Part shown: positions 1-6,229 of the stretch, piece by piece
How the letters are laid out: each line of letters starts with the position of its first letter
Numbering within the stretch: the stretch's first letter is position 1
Assembly: GCA_947176515.1 (NCBI GenBank)
Contig: CAMWQZ010000067.1
Span: 1-6,459 of the forward strand
Source: an uncultured Bacteroidales bacterium
Lineage (GTDB): Bacteria > Bacteroidota > Bacteroidia > Bacteroidales > Muribaculaceae
Length of the DNA stretch: 6,459 bases
Reading direction: 5' to 3'
Translations under genes and position numbers: made by a program
The notes under the pieces: generated by a model
Database searches by the model: none
The model's input: the letters and a program-made list of their open reading frames with translations, nothing else
What the model was told of the DNA's origin: nothing

Positions 1-849
1 ACTCTCGAGATTGAAATCGAATATGCAAGTGGCAACTACACTCTCGTTGCCATAACAGGCGATGAATATCCTGATTTCAAACCCGACCCTGACGAAAAAG
101 AGCCTATCTCATTCACTTGCGCCCCTCAGGATCTCATCAAAGGCATCGACAACACTCTTTTTGCTGTCGGAAATGATGATTTGCGCCCGATGATGATGGG
201 TATATTTTTCGACATCAAACCCGACTCTATTACATTCGTTGCCACTGACACTCGCAAACTTGTCCGCTACATCTGCCGCAACATTGCTCCCGGTGTCGAA
301 GGTTCATGCCTCCTCCCTGTCAAGCCGGCTACAATTATTAAGAATGTCTTCGCAAAAGACGACAGTCTTAAGGTTACGATGACTTCAAAAAATGCAACGA
401 TTGAAAGTGATTCATTCACATTCAAATGCTGCTTCCTCAATGGCCGTTTCCCCGATTACAATCGCGTAATCCCTAAAAACAATCCTTACACCCTGACTGC
501 CGACCGAGTGTCATTCCTGACTGCCGTTCGTCGTGTCGGTGTGTTTGTTGACCCTGCATTTGGTCTTGAGAAATTCCGCATCACCCCCGAGCGTGTTCTA
601 TTAAAATCAAGCGACCAAGGCAACTGCACCAGCGCTCGCGAACAGGTCCCCTGCTCTTTCACCGGTCAGGAACTCACTATCGGTTTCAGCGCCCCCTACC
701 TCATCGAAATCCTTAACACAATTCCGACTGAGGACATTATCGTTGAGCTTTCTGACCCCGGACGCCCTGGTCTCTTCCGTCCGACCGAAGATGCCGAGGG
801 CACTGAGCTCCTTATGCTCCTTATGCCAATGACAGTAGGTGAATTTTAA
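1..849 (+). CDS. dnaN: DNA polymerase III subunit beta (sliding clamp), 5' end missing
   Basis: DnaN forms the ring-shaped dimer that encircles DNA and tethers the replicative polymerase and many repair enzymes. The reading frame is open from base 1, giving 282 residues up to the TAA at 847-849. Clamps are usually about 370-375 residues, so roughly 90 N-terminal residues (most of the first of three domains) lie left of the window. Visible family signatures, numbered within the fragment, are RPMMMGIFF followed by VATDTRKL (80-87) in the middle domain, the motif GRFPDYNRVIP (148-158), and the C-terminal LLMPM (273-277), which contributes to the pocket that binds clamp-interacting peptides. The tail ends in TVGEF, slightly longer than the E. 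coli MPMRL end. A short in-frame ATG at 187 is internal and not the real start. An exonuclease gene follows after 20 bases, probably in the same transcript. Identity is very secure. Confidence 0.97.
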   Translation, partial: TLEIEIEYASGNYTLVAITGDEYPDFKPDPDEKEPISFTCAPQDLIKGIDNTLFAVGNDDLRPMMMGIFFDIKPDSITFVATDTRKLVRYICRNIAPGVEGSCLLPVKPATIIKNVFAKDDSLKVTMTSKNATIESDSFTFKCCFLNGRFPDYNRVIPKNNPYTLTADRVSFLTAVRRVGVFVDPAFGLEKFRITPERVLLKSSDQGNCTSAREQVPCSFTGQELTIGFSAPYLIEILNTIPTEDIIVELSDPGRPGLFRPTEDAEGTELLMLLMPMTVGEF

Positions 850-869
850 TCATCACAACGCCAGCCGAT

Positions 870-1634
870 ATGAAACTTAATCTTCGACGCCCGATAGTTT
901 TCTTTGACCTCGAAACTACCGGTACTAATATTTCATCAGACCGCATCGTTGAAATCTCTATTGTCAAAGTCATGCCTGATGGCACCGAAATGGTTAAGAC
1001 GCGTCGTGTCAACCCCGAAATGCCGATTCCTGCCGAAGCCACTGCTATCCATCATATTACTGATGATGACGTGCGCAACGAGCCGACTTTCCGTCAGATT
1101 GCCAAGTCGCTTGCTCAGCTCTTTGTAGGTTGTGATATCGCAGGTTTCAACTCTAACCGTTTTGATATCCCATTGCTTGATCAGGAATTCCAGCGTGCCG
1201 ACGTTGACTTCGACTTCGGCAAGGCGCGCTTCATCGACGTCCAGACCATCTTCCACAAAAAAGAACCTCGCACACTTGTCGCTGCCTACCGCTTCTATTG
1301 CGGCAAAGAACTCGAGGACGCTCATAGCGCCAGCGCCGACACAATGGCGACTTATGAAGTGCTTAAAGCGCAGCTCGAGCGCTACGAAGATCTCCCCTGC
1401 GACGTTGAAGCGCTCTCTGAATTTGCATCTCAGTCTCGTAATGTCGATTTTGTCGGTCGCTTAGTCTATGATGACCAGAAGCGCGAAGTTATTAATTTCG
1501 GCAAATATAAAGGCCGCTTGGCCGAAGAAGTCCTCCGCACTGATCCGGGCTACTATTCTTGGATTATGCAAGGCGACTTTACCAAAAATACTAAAGACGC
1601 GTTTACTCGCATAAAGCTACGCCAATCAAAATAA
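870..1634 (+). CDS. DEDDh-family 3'-5' exonuclease (DNA polymerase III epsilon-like) with ExoX-like C-terminal domain
   Basis: A 254-residue exonuclease of the DnaQ/RNase T fold, expected to remove nucleotides from DNA 3' ends with two metal ions. All five catalytic residues are visible: D13 and E15 in FDLETTG (ExoI), D99 in the segment AGFNSNRFD (ExoII), and H152 plus D157 in AHSASADT (ExoIII, DEDDh subtype). The exonuclease domain spans about residues 7-170. A linker leads to a second small domain at about 206-247, with NFGKYKG and PGYYSWIMQGDF, resembling the C-terminal domain of ExoX-type nucleases. The ATG at 870 gives the usual short lead before the first strand; no Shine-Dalgarno is seen. 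It lies 20 bases after dnaN, and its stop touches the coaBC start. Annotation pipelines often call it polymerase III epsilon. Whether it proofreads replication or acts as a repair exonuclease cannot be decided here, so I give no symbol. Confidence 0.93.
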   Translation: MKLNLRRPIVFFDLETTGTNISSDRIVEISIVKVMPDGTEMVKTRRVNPEMPIPAEATAIHHITDDDVRNEPTFRQIAKSLAQLFVGCDIAGFNSNRFDIPLLDQEFQRADVDFDFGKARFIDVQTIFHKKEPRTLVAAYRFYCGKELEDAHSASADTMATYEVLKAQLERYEDLPCDVEALSEFASQSRNVDFVGRLVYDDQKREVINFGKYKGRLAEEVLRTDPGYYSWIMQGDFTKNTKDAFTRIKLRQSK

Positions 1635-1637
1635 ATG
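1632..1637 (+). other. Abutting stop/start junction (TAAATG)
   Basis: The TAA of the exonuclease gene is immediately followed by the ATG of coaBC with no spacer. This arrangement favours reinitiation by the same ribosome and fixes the coaBC start, since no Shine-Dalgarno-like sequence is needed to explain it and MQGKHIILGITGG matches the usual N-terminus of the family. Confidence 0.8.
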
Positions 1638-2828
1638 CAAGGCAAACACATCATTTTGGGCATCACTGGCGGTATCGCCGCCTATAAATCTGCCACTTTA
1701 GTCCGCTTGCTCGTAAAAGCTGGTGCCGAAGTGCAAGTCGTGATGACTCCCAATGCCAAAGAATTTATTACGCCCGTAACGCTGTCGACTCTTAGTGGCA
1801 AACCGGCTATCAGCGAGTTTTTCACTGCCAATACCGGCGAGTGGCACTCTCATGTCGACCTCGGTCTATGGGCTGACGCTATGGTGATTGCACCGGCAAC
1901 CGCCTCTACGATTGCCAAGATGGCCAACGGTGTTGCCGACAACATGCTCGTCACTACCTATCTGTCGGCCAAGGCTCCTGTTTTCGTTGCTCCGGCGATG
2001 GACCTCGACATGATGCGTCATCCTTCTACTGTCAGAAATCTCGACTTGCTCCGTTCCTACGGCAACCACATAATAGAACCTGCTGCCGGCGAACTGGCAA
2101 GCCATCTGATTGGCAAAGGACGCATGGAGGAGCCGGAAAATATCGTCAAAGTCCTTGATGCATTTTTTAATGAGTCTCAATCACTAAAAGGTAAGAAATT
2201 TTTAGTGACAGCCGGTCCCACCTATGAAAAAATCGACCCGGTAAGATTCATCGGGAACTATTCCTCTGGTAAAATGGGCTACGCCATAGCCGACGAAGCT
2301 GCTTCACGAGGTGCTGATGTCACAATAGTTTCCGGCCCCGTCTCAGTGACTCCGTCACATAACAATGTAAAAATTATTAATGTGGAGTCAGCTAAAGAAA
2401 TGCTTGCTGCTTGTCAAAATATCTATCCATCCTGCGATGTAGCTATCATGACAGCCGCCGTAGCTGACTATGCGCCGGCTGAAGTCCAGGATCACAAAAT
2501 CAAACGTGAAAAGGACGAAGTCGACCATATTGCACTTGTTAAAAACCCCGACATTGCTGCTACATTAGGCAGAGATAAGCAACCTGGCCAGCTACTTATA
2601 GGTTTTGCCCTTGAGACCGACAACGAATTAAGCAACGCCGCCGACAAACTCCACCGTAAAAATCTCGACATGATTGTGCTTAACTCTCTCCGTGTCCCCG
2701 GAGCAGGTTTCCGCACCGACACCAATCAGGTTTCAATCTGTTATCCTGATGGTTCGCGTAAAGATTATTCGCTGAAGTCTAAGCGCGAAGTTGCCAGTGA
2801 TATCATTGATGCGATAGCCGATTTATGA
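1635..2828 (+). CDS. coaBC: Bifunctional phosphopantothenoylcysteine decarboxylase / phosphopantothenate-cysteine ligase
   Basis: CoaBC catalyses two consecutive cytosolic steps of coenzyme A synthesis: joining 4'-phosphopantothenate to cysteine (CoaB), then FMN-dependent decarboxylation to 4'-phosphopantetheine (CoaC). At 397 residues it is full length. The CoaC half (about 1-180) has the flavin-fold start GITGGIAAYKS, the catalytic His in HSHVDL (H73, equal to E. coli H75), APATAST, PAMDLDM (120-126) and GKGRM (160-164). The CoaB half (about 186-397) has TAGPTYEKIDPVRFIGNYSSGKMG (N208 equals E. coli N210), AAVAD at 274-278 and the KIKR segment at 288-291. Oddly, two CoaC residues differ from E. 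coli: Asn125 is Asp (D123) and Cys158 is Ser (S156). From memory this is the normal Bacteroidota form, so I read the gene as functional. It abuts the gene before it and overlaps the gene after it by 4 bases. Confidence 0.96.
   Translation: MQGKHIILGITGGIAAYKSATLVRLLVKAGAEVQVVMTPNAKEFITPVTLSTLSGKPAISEFFTANTGEWHSHVDLGLWADAMVIAPATASTIAKMANGVADNMLVTTYLSAKAPVFVAPAMDLDMMRHPSTVRNLDLLRSYGNHIIEPAAGELASHLIGKGRMEEPENIVKVLDAFFNESQSLKGKKFLVTAGPTYEKIDPVRFIGNYSSGKMGYAIADEAASRGADVTIVSGPVSVTPSHNNVKIINVESAKEMLAACQNIYPSCDVAIMTAAVADYAPAEVQDHKIKREKDEVDHIALVKNPDIAATLGRDKQPGQLLIGFALETDNELSNAADKLHRKNLDMIVLNSLRVPGAGFRTDTNQVSICYPDGSRKDYSLKSKREVASDIIDAIADL
2825..2828 (+). other. ATGA start/stop overlap, coaBC to DUF4835 gene
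   Basis: The ATG of the DUF4835 gene overlaps the TGA of coaBC in the sequence ATGA. This is a classic translational-coupling junction. It supports the start choice, which places a complete signal peptide at the N-terminus. Confidence 0.8.
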
Positions 2829-3736
2829 TTAAATTTCTGCGCCACATATTATTACTGATACCTTTTACAGTTGCAACAACTGTTTCTGCACAGGAGTTGA
2901 ATTGTAAAGTCGAAATCAACACTGATCAGGTTGAAGGCACCAACAAACAGGTGTTTACTACTCTTCAAGAAGCAATGAATGATTATATGAACACAAATGT
3001 GTTTACTAATAATCAGTTCTCAGCCAACGAAAAGATTGACTGCCGCCTATTCTTTACCGTTAAGGAGTATAACGACGGCAAGATTACTGGCGACCTTCAG
3101 GTACAATCGAGCCGCCCGGTCTATAACAGCACCTACACCACAACCCTCCTGAACTTCAAAGATACCAAAATTGATTTCAATTACATGGAGAATGAGCCGC
3201 TTGTATTCACGCTTGACCGAATGGAAAGTCAGCTGACGGCAATTCTCAATTTCTATGCTTATCTTATCCTCGCCCTCGATTATGACTCATTTTCGCCGCG
3301 AGGTGGTGAGCCGTATTTTGAACGTCTTAAAACTATTGTCCAACAGGCCCAGTCATCAGGCGAAACCGGATGGAAAGCGTTTGAAGACACTAAAAACCGT
3401 AGCGCCGTTCTATCAGCTTACACCGACCAGTCGACCCAGTCTCTACGCGATTTACTGTATAATTATCATCGCAAGGGTCTCGACGAAATGTCTGTAAGCC
3501 CTGACAAGGGACGAGCAAAAATAACCGAATCTCTTGATGTCATAAAAGAAGTATACTCCAAGGCTCCAATGTCGGTCGGACTGTCTATGTTTAAAGACGC
3601 TAAGCTCGACGAGCTCGTCAACGTTTATTCTAAAGCGACATCCGAAGAACGAAACAAGGTCTATAATATCCTTCAGGATATTTATCCTACCGAGCAGGAG
3701 AGACTTAATAAAATTAAAAACGGTCCTGATAAATGA
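2825..3736 (+). CDS. Exported DUF4835 family protein (PorD-like), Bacteroidota-specific
   Basis: A 303-residue protein of the DUF4835 family, which recent annotation, as I recall, names type IX secretion protein PorD. Its biochemical role is not evident from sequence. It starts with a Sec signal peptide: K3/R6, a hydrophobic core at about 8-20, and a likely cleavage VSA-QE after residue 22. No lipobox Cys is present at the cleavage site, so a soluble periplasmic location is most likely. Family landmarks are ELNCKVEIN just after cleavage, QVQSSRPVYNSTY, DYDSFSPRGGEPYF, GWKAFED, YNYHRKGLDEM and FKDAKLDELV. The mature part contains only two cysteines (C27 and C73), a candidate disulfide pair. 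There are no transmembrane segments after the signal; the second half looks helical. It overlaps coaBC and recN by 4 bases each, so it is probably co-translated with them, although it is the only envelope protein in the cluster. Family assignment is from memory of the conserved segments. Confidence 0.88.
   Translation: MIKFLRHILLLIPFTVATTVSAQELNCKVEINTDQVEGTNKQVFTTLQEAMNDYMNTNVFTNNQFSANEKIDCRLFFTVKEYNDGKITGDLQVQSSRPVYNSTYTTTLLNFKDTKIDFNYMENEPLVFTLDRMESQLTAILNFYAYLILALDYDSFSPRGGEPYFERLKTIVQQAQSSGETGWKAFEDTKNRSAVLSAYTDQSTQSLRDLLYNYHRKGLDEMSVSPDKGRAKITESLDVIKEVYSKAPMSVGLSMFKDAKLDELVNVYSKATSEERNKVYNILQDIYPTEQERLNKIKNGPDK
3733..3736 (+). other. ATGA start/stop overlap, DUF4835 gene to recN
   Basis: The recN ATG overlaps the TGA of the preceding gene in ATGA, the second such junction in the window. 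It supports the start: MIQSLHISNYALI aligns with the canonical RecN beginning. Confidence 0.8.
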
Positions 3737-5385
3737 TTCAGTCACTCCATATTAGTAACTACGCGCTGATTTCACAGATTGATATTGATTTTGACCCGGG
3801 CCTAAATATAATTACGGGTGAAACCGGTGCCGGAAAATCTATAATGCTGGGAGCACTGAGCATGCTTTTAGGCGCTCGTGCCGATGCTAAGGTTATCACA
3901 GACAGCTCTAAGAAATCAGTTGTAGAAGTTGTCTTTAAACTCGAAGACCCGGCGATGTTTGAGGCATTTTTTACTGAAAATGACCTCGATGCCGACGGCG
4001 ACAAGGTCATTCTCCGGCGTGAATTATCACCCAACGGACGGTCGCGCGCGTTTATCAATGACTCTCCTGTCAATCTCACCCAACTGCGAGCCATTGCAAT
4101 CCGTCTTGTTGACATACATTCTCAGCATCAGAATCTTTTATTGGCTGATTCTGACTTTCAATTGAATATAATCGACAGTCTGGCTGGCAACGAAGCTTTG
4201 TTGGCTGAGTATCACGAAGCTTATGCCCGTTACCAGGCTCTTCTGAAAAAATATTCTCAGACACGCGACATGTTGCGCCGTGGCCGCGACGAAGCCGATT
4301 TCATATCTTTCCAGCTTGACGAACTCGAAAGCCTTCACTTGAAACAAGGCGAGGAAGCCGAACTTGAAAGTGAACGTGACCTCTTGGCCGGCATGACACA
4401 TATTAAACAGAACATTGCCGAAGCAATCGCCCCGATGCGAGGCGATGAAAACGCAATTTCAGCCCTCGAAAATACAGTCGACGCTCTGCGTGAACTGTCC
4501 GAAAGCATTCCCGATGCCGAAGCATTGGCGTCCCGACTCGATTCCGCCCTTATTGAAATTCGTGACATAGCGTCTGCACTCGAGTCATATGACGAAGAGT
4601 ATAACGCCGACCCTGACCGACTCGACGACATCGAATCACGTCTGAGCAAGATATATTCGCTCGAAACCAAACATCATGTCGACAATGCCGATGCCCTCAT
4701 CGAGCTGTGCCAACGCTTGAAAGAGCAAATTGATATGCTTGATAATGGCGACGAAACTCTTGCAGCCCTTGAAGCCGACGCACGATCCGCAAAGAAAGCC
4801 GCGGTGCTCATCGCTCGTAAAATCTCAGAGGCTCGCCAACAATGCGCGGCCAAATTCGCCGAAGAACTACGTGCCGCAGCCGAACCACTCGGCATGAAAA
4901 ATCTGCGATGTGAGATTGCTGTAACATCCGGCAAACTCAACCAGTCAGGCATTGACCAGGTAGAGTTCCTTTTTGCATTCAATAAAAATCAGGCGCTGCT
5001 GCCCGTTGGTCAGACCGCATCAGGTGGCGAAATCTCGCGCCTCATGCTTGCCATAAAATCCATCGTCGGTCAAAAGATGAACCTGCCGTCAATCATTTTC
5101 GATGAAATCGACACCGGAGTTTCGGGCGAAGTCGCTTCTAAGATGGGCGAACTCATGCAGTCGCTTGGAAAGCGTATTCAGGTTATAACCATAACCCATC
5201 TCCCACAGGTCGCAGCCAAAGGTAGCTCTCACTTCAAAGTTTACAAGCAAGATGATGACGTATCGACCAACACCCGTGTGCGCCGTCTCGACGAAAATCA
5301 ACGCGTCGCCGAACTCGCTCTTATGTTAAGCGGTTCAACCGACAATCAGGCTGCCCTCGCCGCCGCAAAATCTCTTTTTGATTAA
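3733..5385 (+). CDS. recN: DNA repair protein RecN (SMC-like ATPase)
   Basis: RecN is a cytoplasmic SMC-family ATPase that acts with RecA in double-strand break repair, thought to hold DNA ends or sister chromatids together. The 550 residues match the usual length (E. coli has 553). The head domain is split as expected. The N-terminal part carries ISNYALI and Walker A GETGAGKS (29-36), followed by the RecN-typical DIHSQHQN (127-134). A long charged, Ala/Glu/Leu-rich middle (about 150-400) is consistent with a short antiparallel coiled coil. The C-terminal part has the ABC signature SGGEISRLMLAIKS (from 430), Walker B IIFDE with D457 and E458, then DTGVSGE, and the switch histidine in ITHLPQVAA (H489). 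All ATPase motifs are intact. It overlaps the DUF4835 gene by 4 bases. No LexA-type operator can sit directly before it because the upstream sequence is coding, so any damage control must come from an upstream or internal promoter. Confidence 0.97.
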   Translation: MIQSLHISNYALISQIDIDFDPGLNIITGETGAGKSIMLGALSMLLGARADAKVITDSSKKSVVEVVFKLEDPAMFEAFFTENDLDADGDKVILRRELSPNGRSRAFINDSPVNLTQLRAIAIRLVDIHSQHQNLLLADSDFQLNIIDSLAGNEALLAEYHEAYARYQALLKKYSQTRDMLRRGRDEADFISFQLDELESLHLKQGEEAELESERDLLAGMTHIKQNIAEAIAPMRGDENAISALENTVDALRELSESIPDAEALASRLDSALIEIRDIASALESYDEEYNADPDRLDDIESRLSKIYSLETKHHVDNADALIELCQRLKEQIDMLDNGDETLAALEADARSAKKAAVLIARKISEARQQCAAKFAEELRAAAEPLGMKNLRCEIAVTSGKLNQSGIDQVEFLFAFNKNQALLPVGQTASGGEISRLMLAIKSIVGQKMNLPSIIFDEIDTGVSGEVASKMGELMQSLGKRIQVITITHLPQVAAKGSSHFKVYKQDDDVSTNTRVRRLDENQRVAELALMLSGSTDNQAALAAAKSLFD

Positions 5386-5411
5386 CAACATTTCAATAAT
5401 TTAGCTCCAAG

Positions 5412-6167
5412 ATGGAATCAAACGAATATATTTTTGGCCTTCACGCCGTAATCGAGGCAATCGAGGCTGGCCGCGATATTGACAAGATTTTAGTAAAAAA
5501 AGACGTTCACAGCGAAATGGCTGCGCGTCTCCACGACCTCGCTCGCACATATCATATCCCGATGCAACGCGTGCCCGTCGAAAAACTAAATCGCATCACT
5601 CGCAAAAACCATCAAGGAGTAATCGCGTTACTGTCGGCCGTCCCCTACCAGAAACTCGAAGACATCGTGCCGCAGCTCTATGAGGACGGCATCCAGCCGT
5701 TCCTGTTGATTCTCGACGGAGTGACAGATGTTCGTAACTTCGGAGGCATGGCCCGTACTGCTGAATGTTGTGGTGTCAACGCTATCGTCATCCCTGAGCG
5801 CGGCAGTGTCACTGTCAACGCTGATGCTGTCAAGACTTCAGCCGGTGCCCTTCACTATCTGCCGGTATGTCGCGAACGCAATCTCTATGAAGCCGTAAGA
5901 TTTCTAAAGGATAATGGCTATCAAGTTGTTGCCGCTACAGAAAAAGCCGATTATAACTATACTCTTGGAGATTATACCAATCCCGTTGCTATAGTAATGG
6001 GTGCCGAAGACCACGGTATCTCACCCGATGTACTCAAACTCTGCGACACCAAGGTCTCGATTCCCATGTTCGGCCATATCGGCTCGCTCAACGTAGGAGT
6101 GGCAGCAGCTGTGATGATGTACGAAGTAGTCCGTCAACGCCTCGCCGCCAATCTCGAAGTAATCTAA
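5412..6167 (+). CDS. rlmB: RlmB/TrmH-family 23S rRNA (guanosine-2'-O-)-methyltransferase
   Basis: A SPOUT-fold RNA methyltransferase that uses S-adenosylmethionine to methylate a ribose 2'-OH; the E. coli relative RlmB modifies G2251 in the peptidyl-transferase P loop of 23S rRNA. The 251 residues fit RlmB (E. coli has 243). Residues 5-76 form the N-terminal L30e-like substrate-binding domain (IFGLHAVIEAI at the start, NHQGVIAL at its end). The catalytic domain has motif 1 LDGVTDVRNFGGMARTAE (101-118, with N109 and R115), motif 2 IVMGAEDHGIS (194-204, with E199) and motif 3 IPMFGHIGSLNVGVAAAV (217-234), which form the trefoil knot and cofactor pocket. The start lies 26 bases after recN with no Shine-Dalgarno. 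Family is secure; the exact target nucleotide is inferred from homology, and related TrmH enzymes modify tRNA or other rRNA sites. Confidence 0.92.
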   Translation: MESNEYIFGLHAVIEAIEAGRDIDKILVKKDVHSEMAARLHDLARTYHIPMQRVPVEKLNRITRKNHQGVIALLSAVPYQKLEDIVPQLYEDGIQPFLLILDGVTDVRNFGGMARTAECCGVNAIVIPERGSVTVNADAVKTSAGALHYLPVCRERNLYEAVRFLKDNGYQVVAATEKADYNYTLGDYTNPVAIVMGAEDHGISPDVLKLCDTKVSIPMFGHIGSLNVGVAAAVMMYEVVRQRLAANLEVI

Positions 6168-6229
6168 CCCACTCCAACCGCAATTTAACTTTTTATCCGA
6201 CTCAAAACCGCATCTGATGCCGTAATGAA
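6168..6229 (+). other. 62-base intergenic gap without a clear terminator
   Basis: This AT-leaning spacer separates rlmB from the last, partial gene. It holds no hairpin followed by a T-run. The only small palindrome is GCATCTGATGC at 6210-6220, too short and loop-poor for a terminator. An imperfect direct repeat, ACTCCAACCGCA at 6171-6182 and ACTCAAAACCGCA at 6200-6212, flanks TAACTTTT at 6186-6193. That octamer resembles the Bacteroidota -7 element TAnnTTTG with one mismatch, but no TTTG -33 element sits at the right distance. A promoter here is possible but not shown. Confidence 0.4.

Noticed and set aside
808..825. Perfect 9-base tandem repeat CTCCTTATG x2 at the end of dnaN
   Set aside because: It encodes LLMLLM just before PM, which I recall as the normal Bacteroidota clamp C-terminus, so it looks like conserved protein sequence rather than a recent slippage or a regulatory repeat.
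1107..1130. SLAQLF in the exonuclease as a clamp-binding peptide
   Set aside because: It does not fit the QxxLF or QLxLF pattern and lies within the folded exonuclease domain rather than in a flexible tail.
2346..2358. Small inverted repeat GTGAC-TCC-GTCAC
   Set aside because: It is a 5-base stem inside the coaBC coding sequence with no T-run, and is explained by the codons there.
3759..4115. Long minus-strand open frames opposite recN and the other genes (also at 936-1325, 1866-2180, 4335-4670)
   Set aside because: They are mirror frames of strongly supported plus-strand genes, with low-complexity Ser/Arg-rich or otherwise non-protein-like translations and no family signature.
5377..5404. 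Possible Bacteroidota promoter before rlmB (TTTG at 5377, TAATTTAG at 5397)
   Set aside because: The -7-like element has a mismatch, the 16-base spacer is shorter than the usual 19-21, and it would leave practically no leader before the ATG at 5412.
6210..6220. Palindrome GCATCTGATGC as a terminator or operator
   Set aside because: The stem is at most four or five pairs with almost no loop and no T-run follows; palindromes this short are expected by chance.
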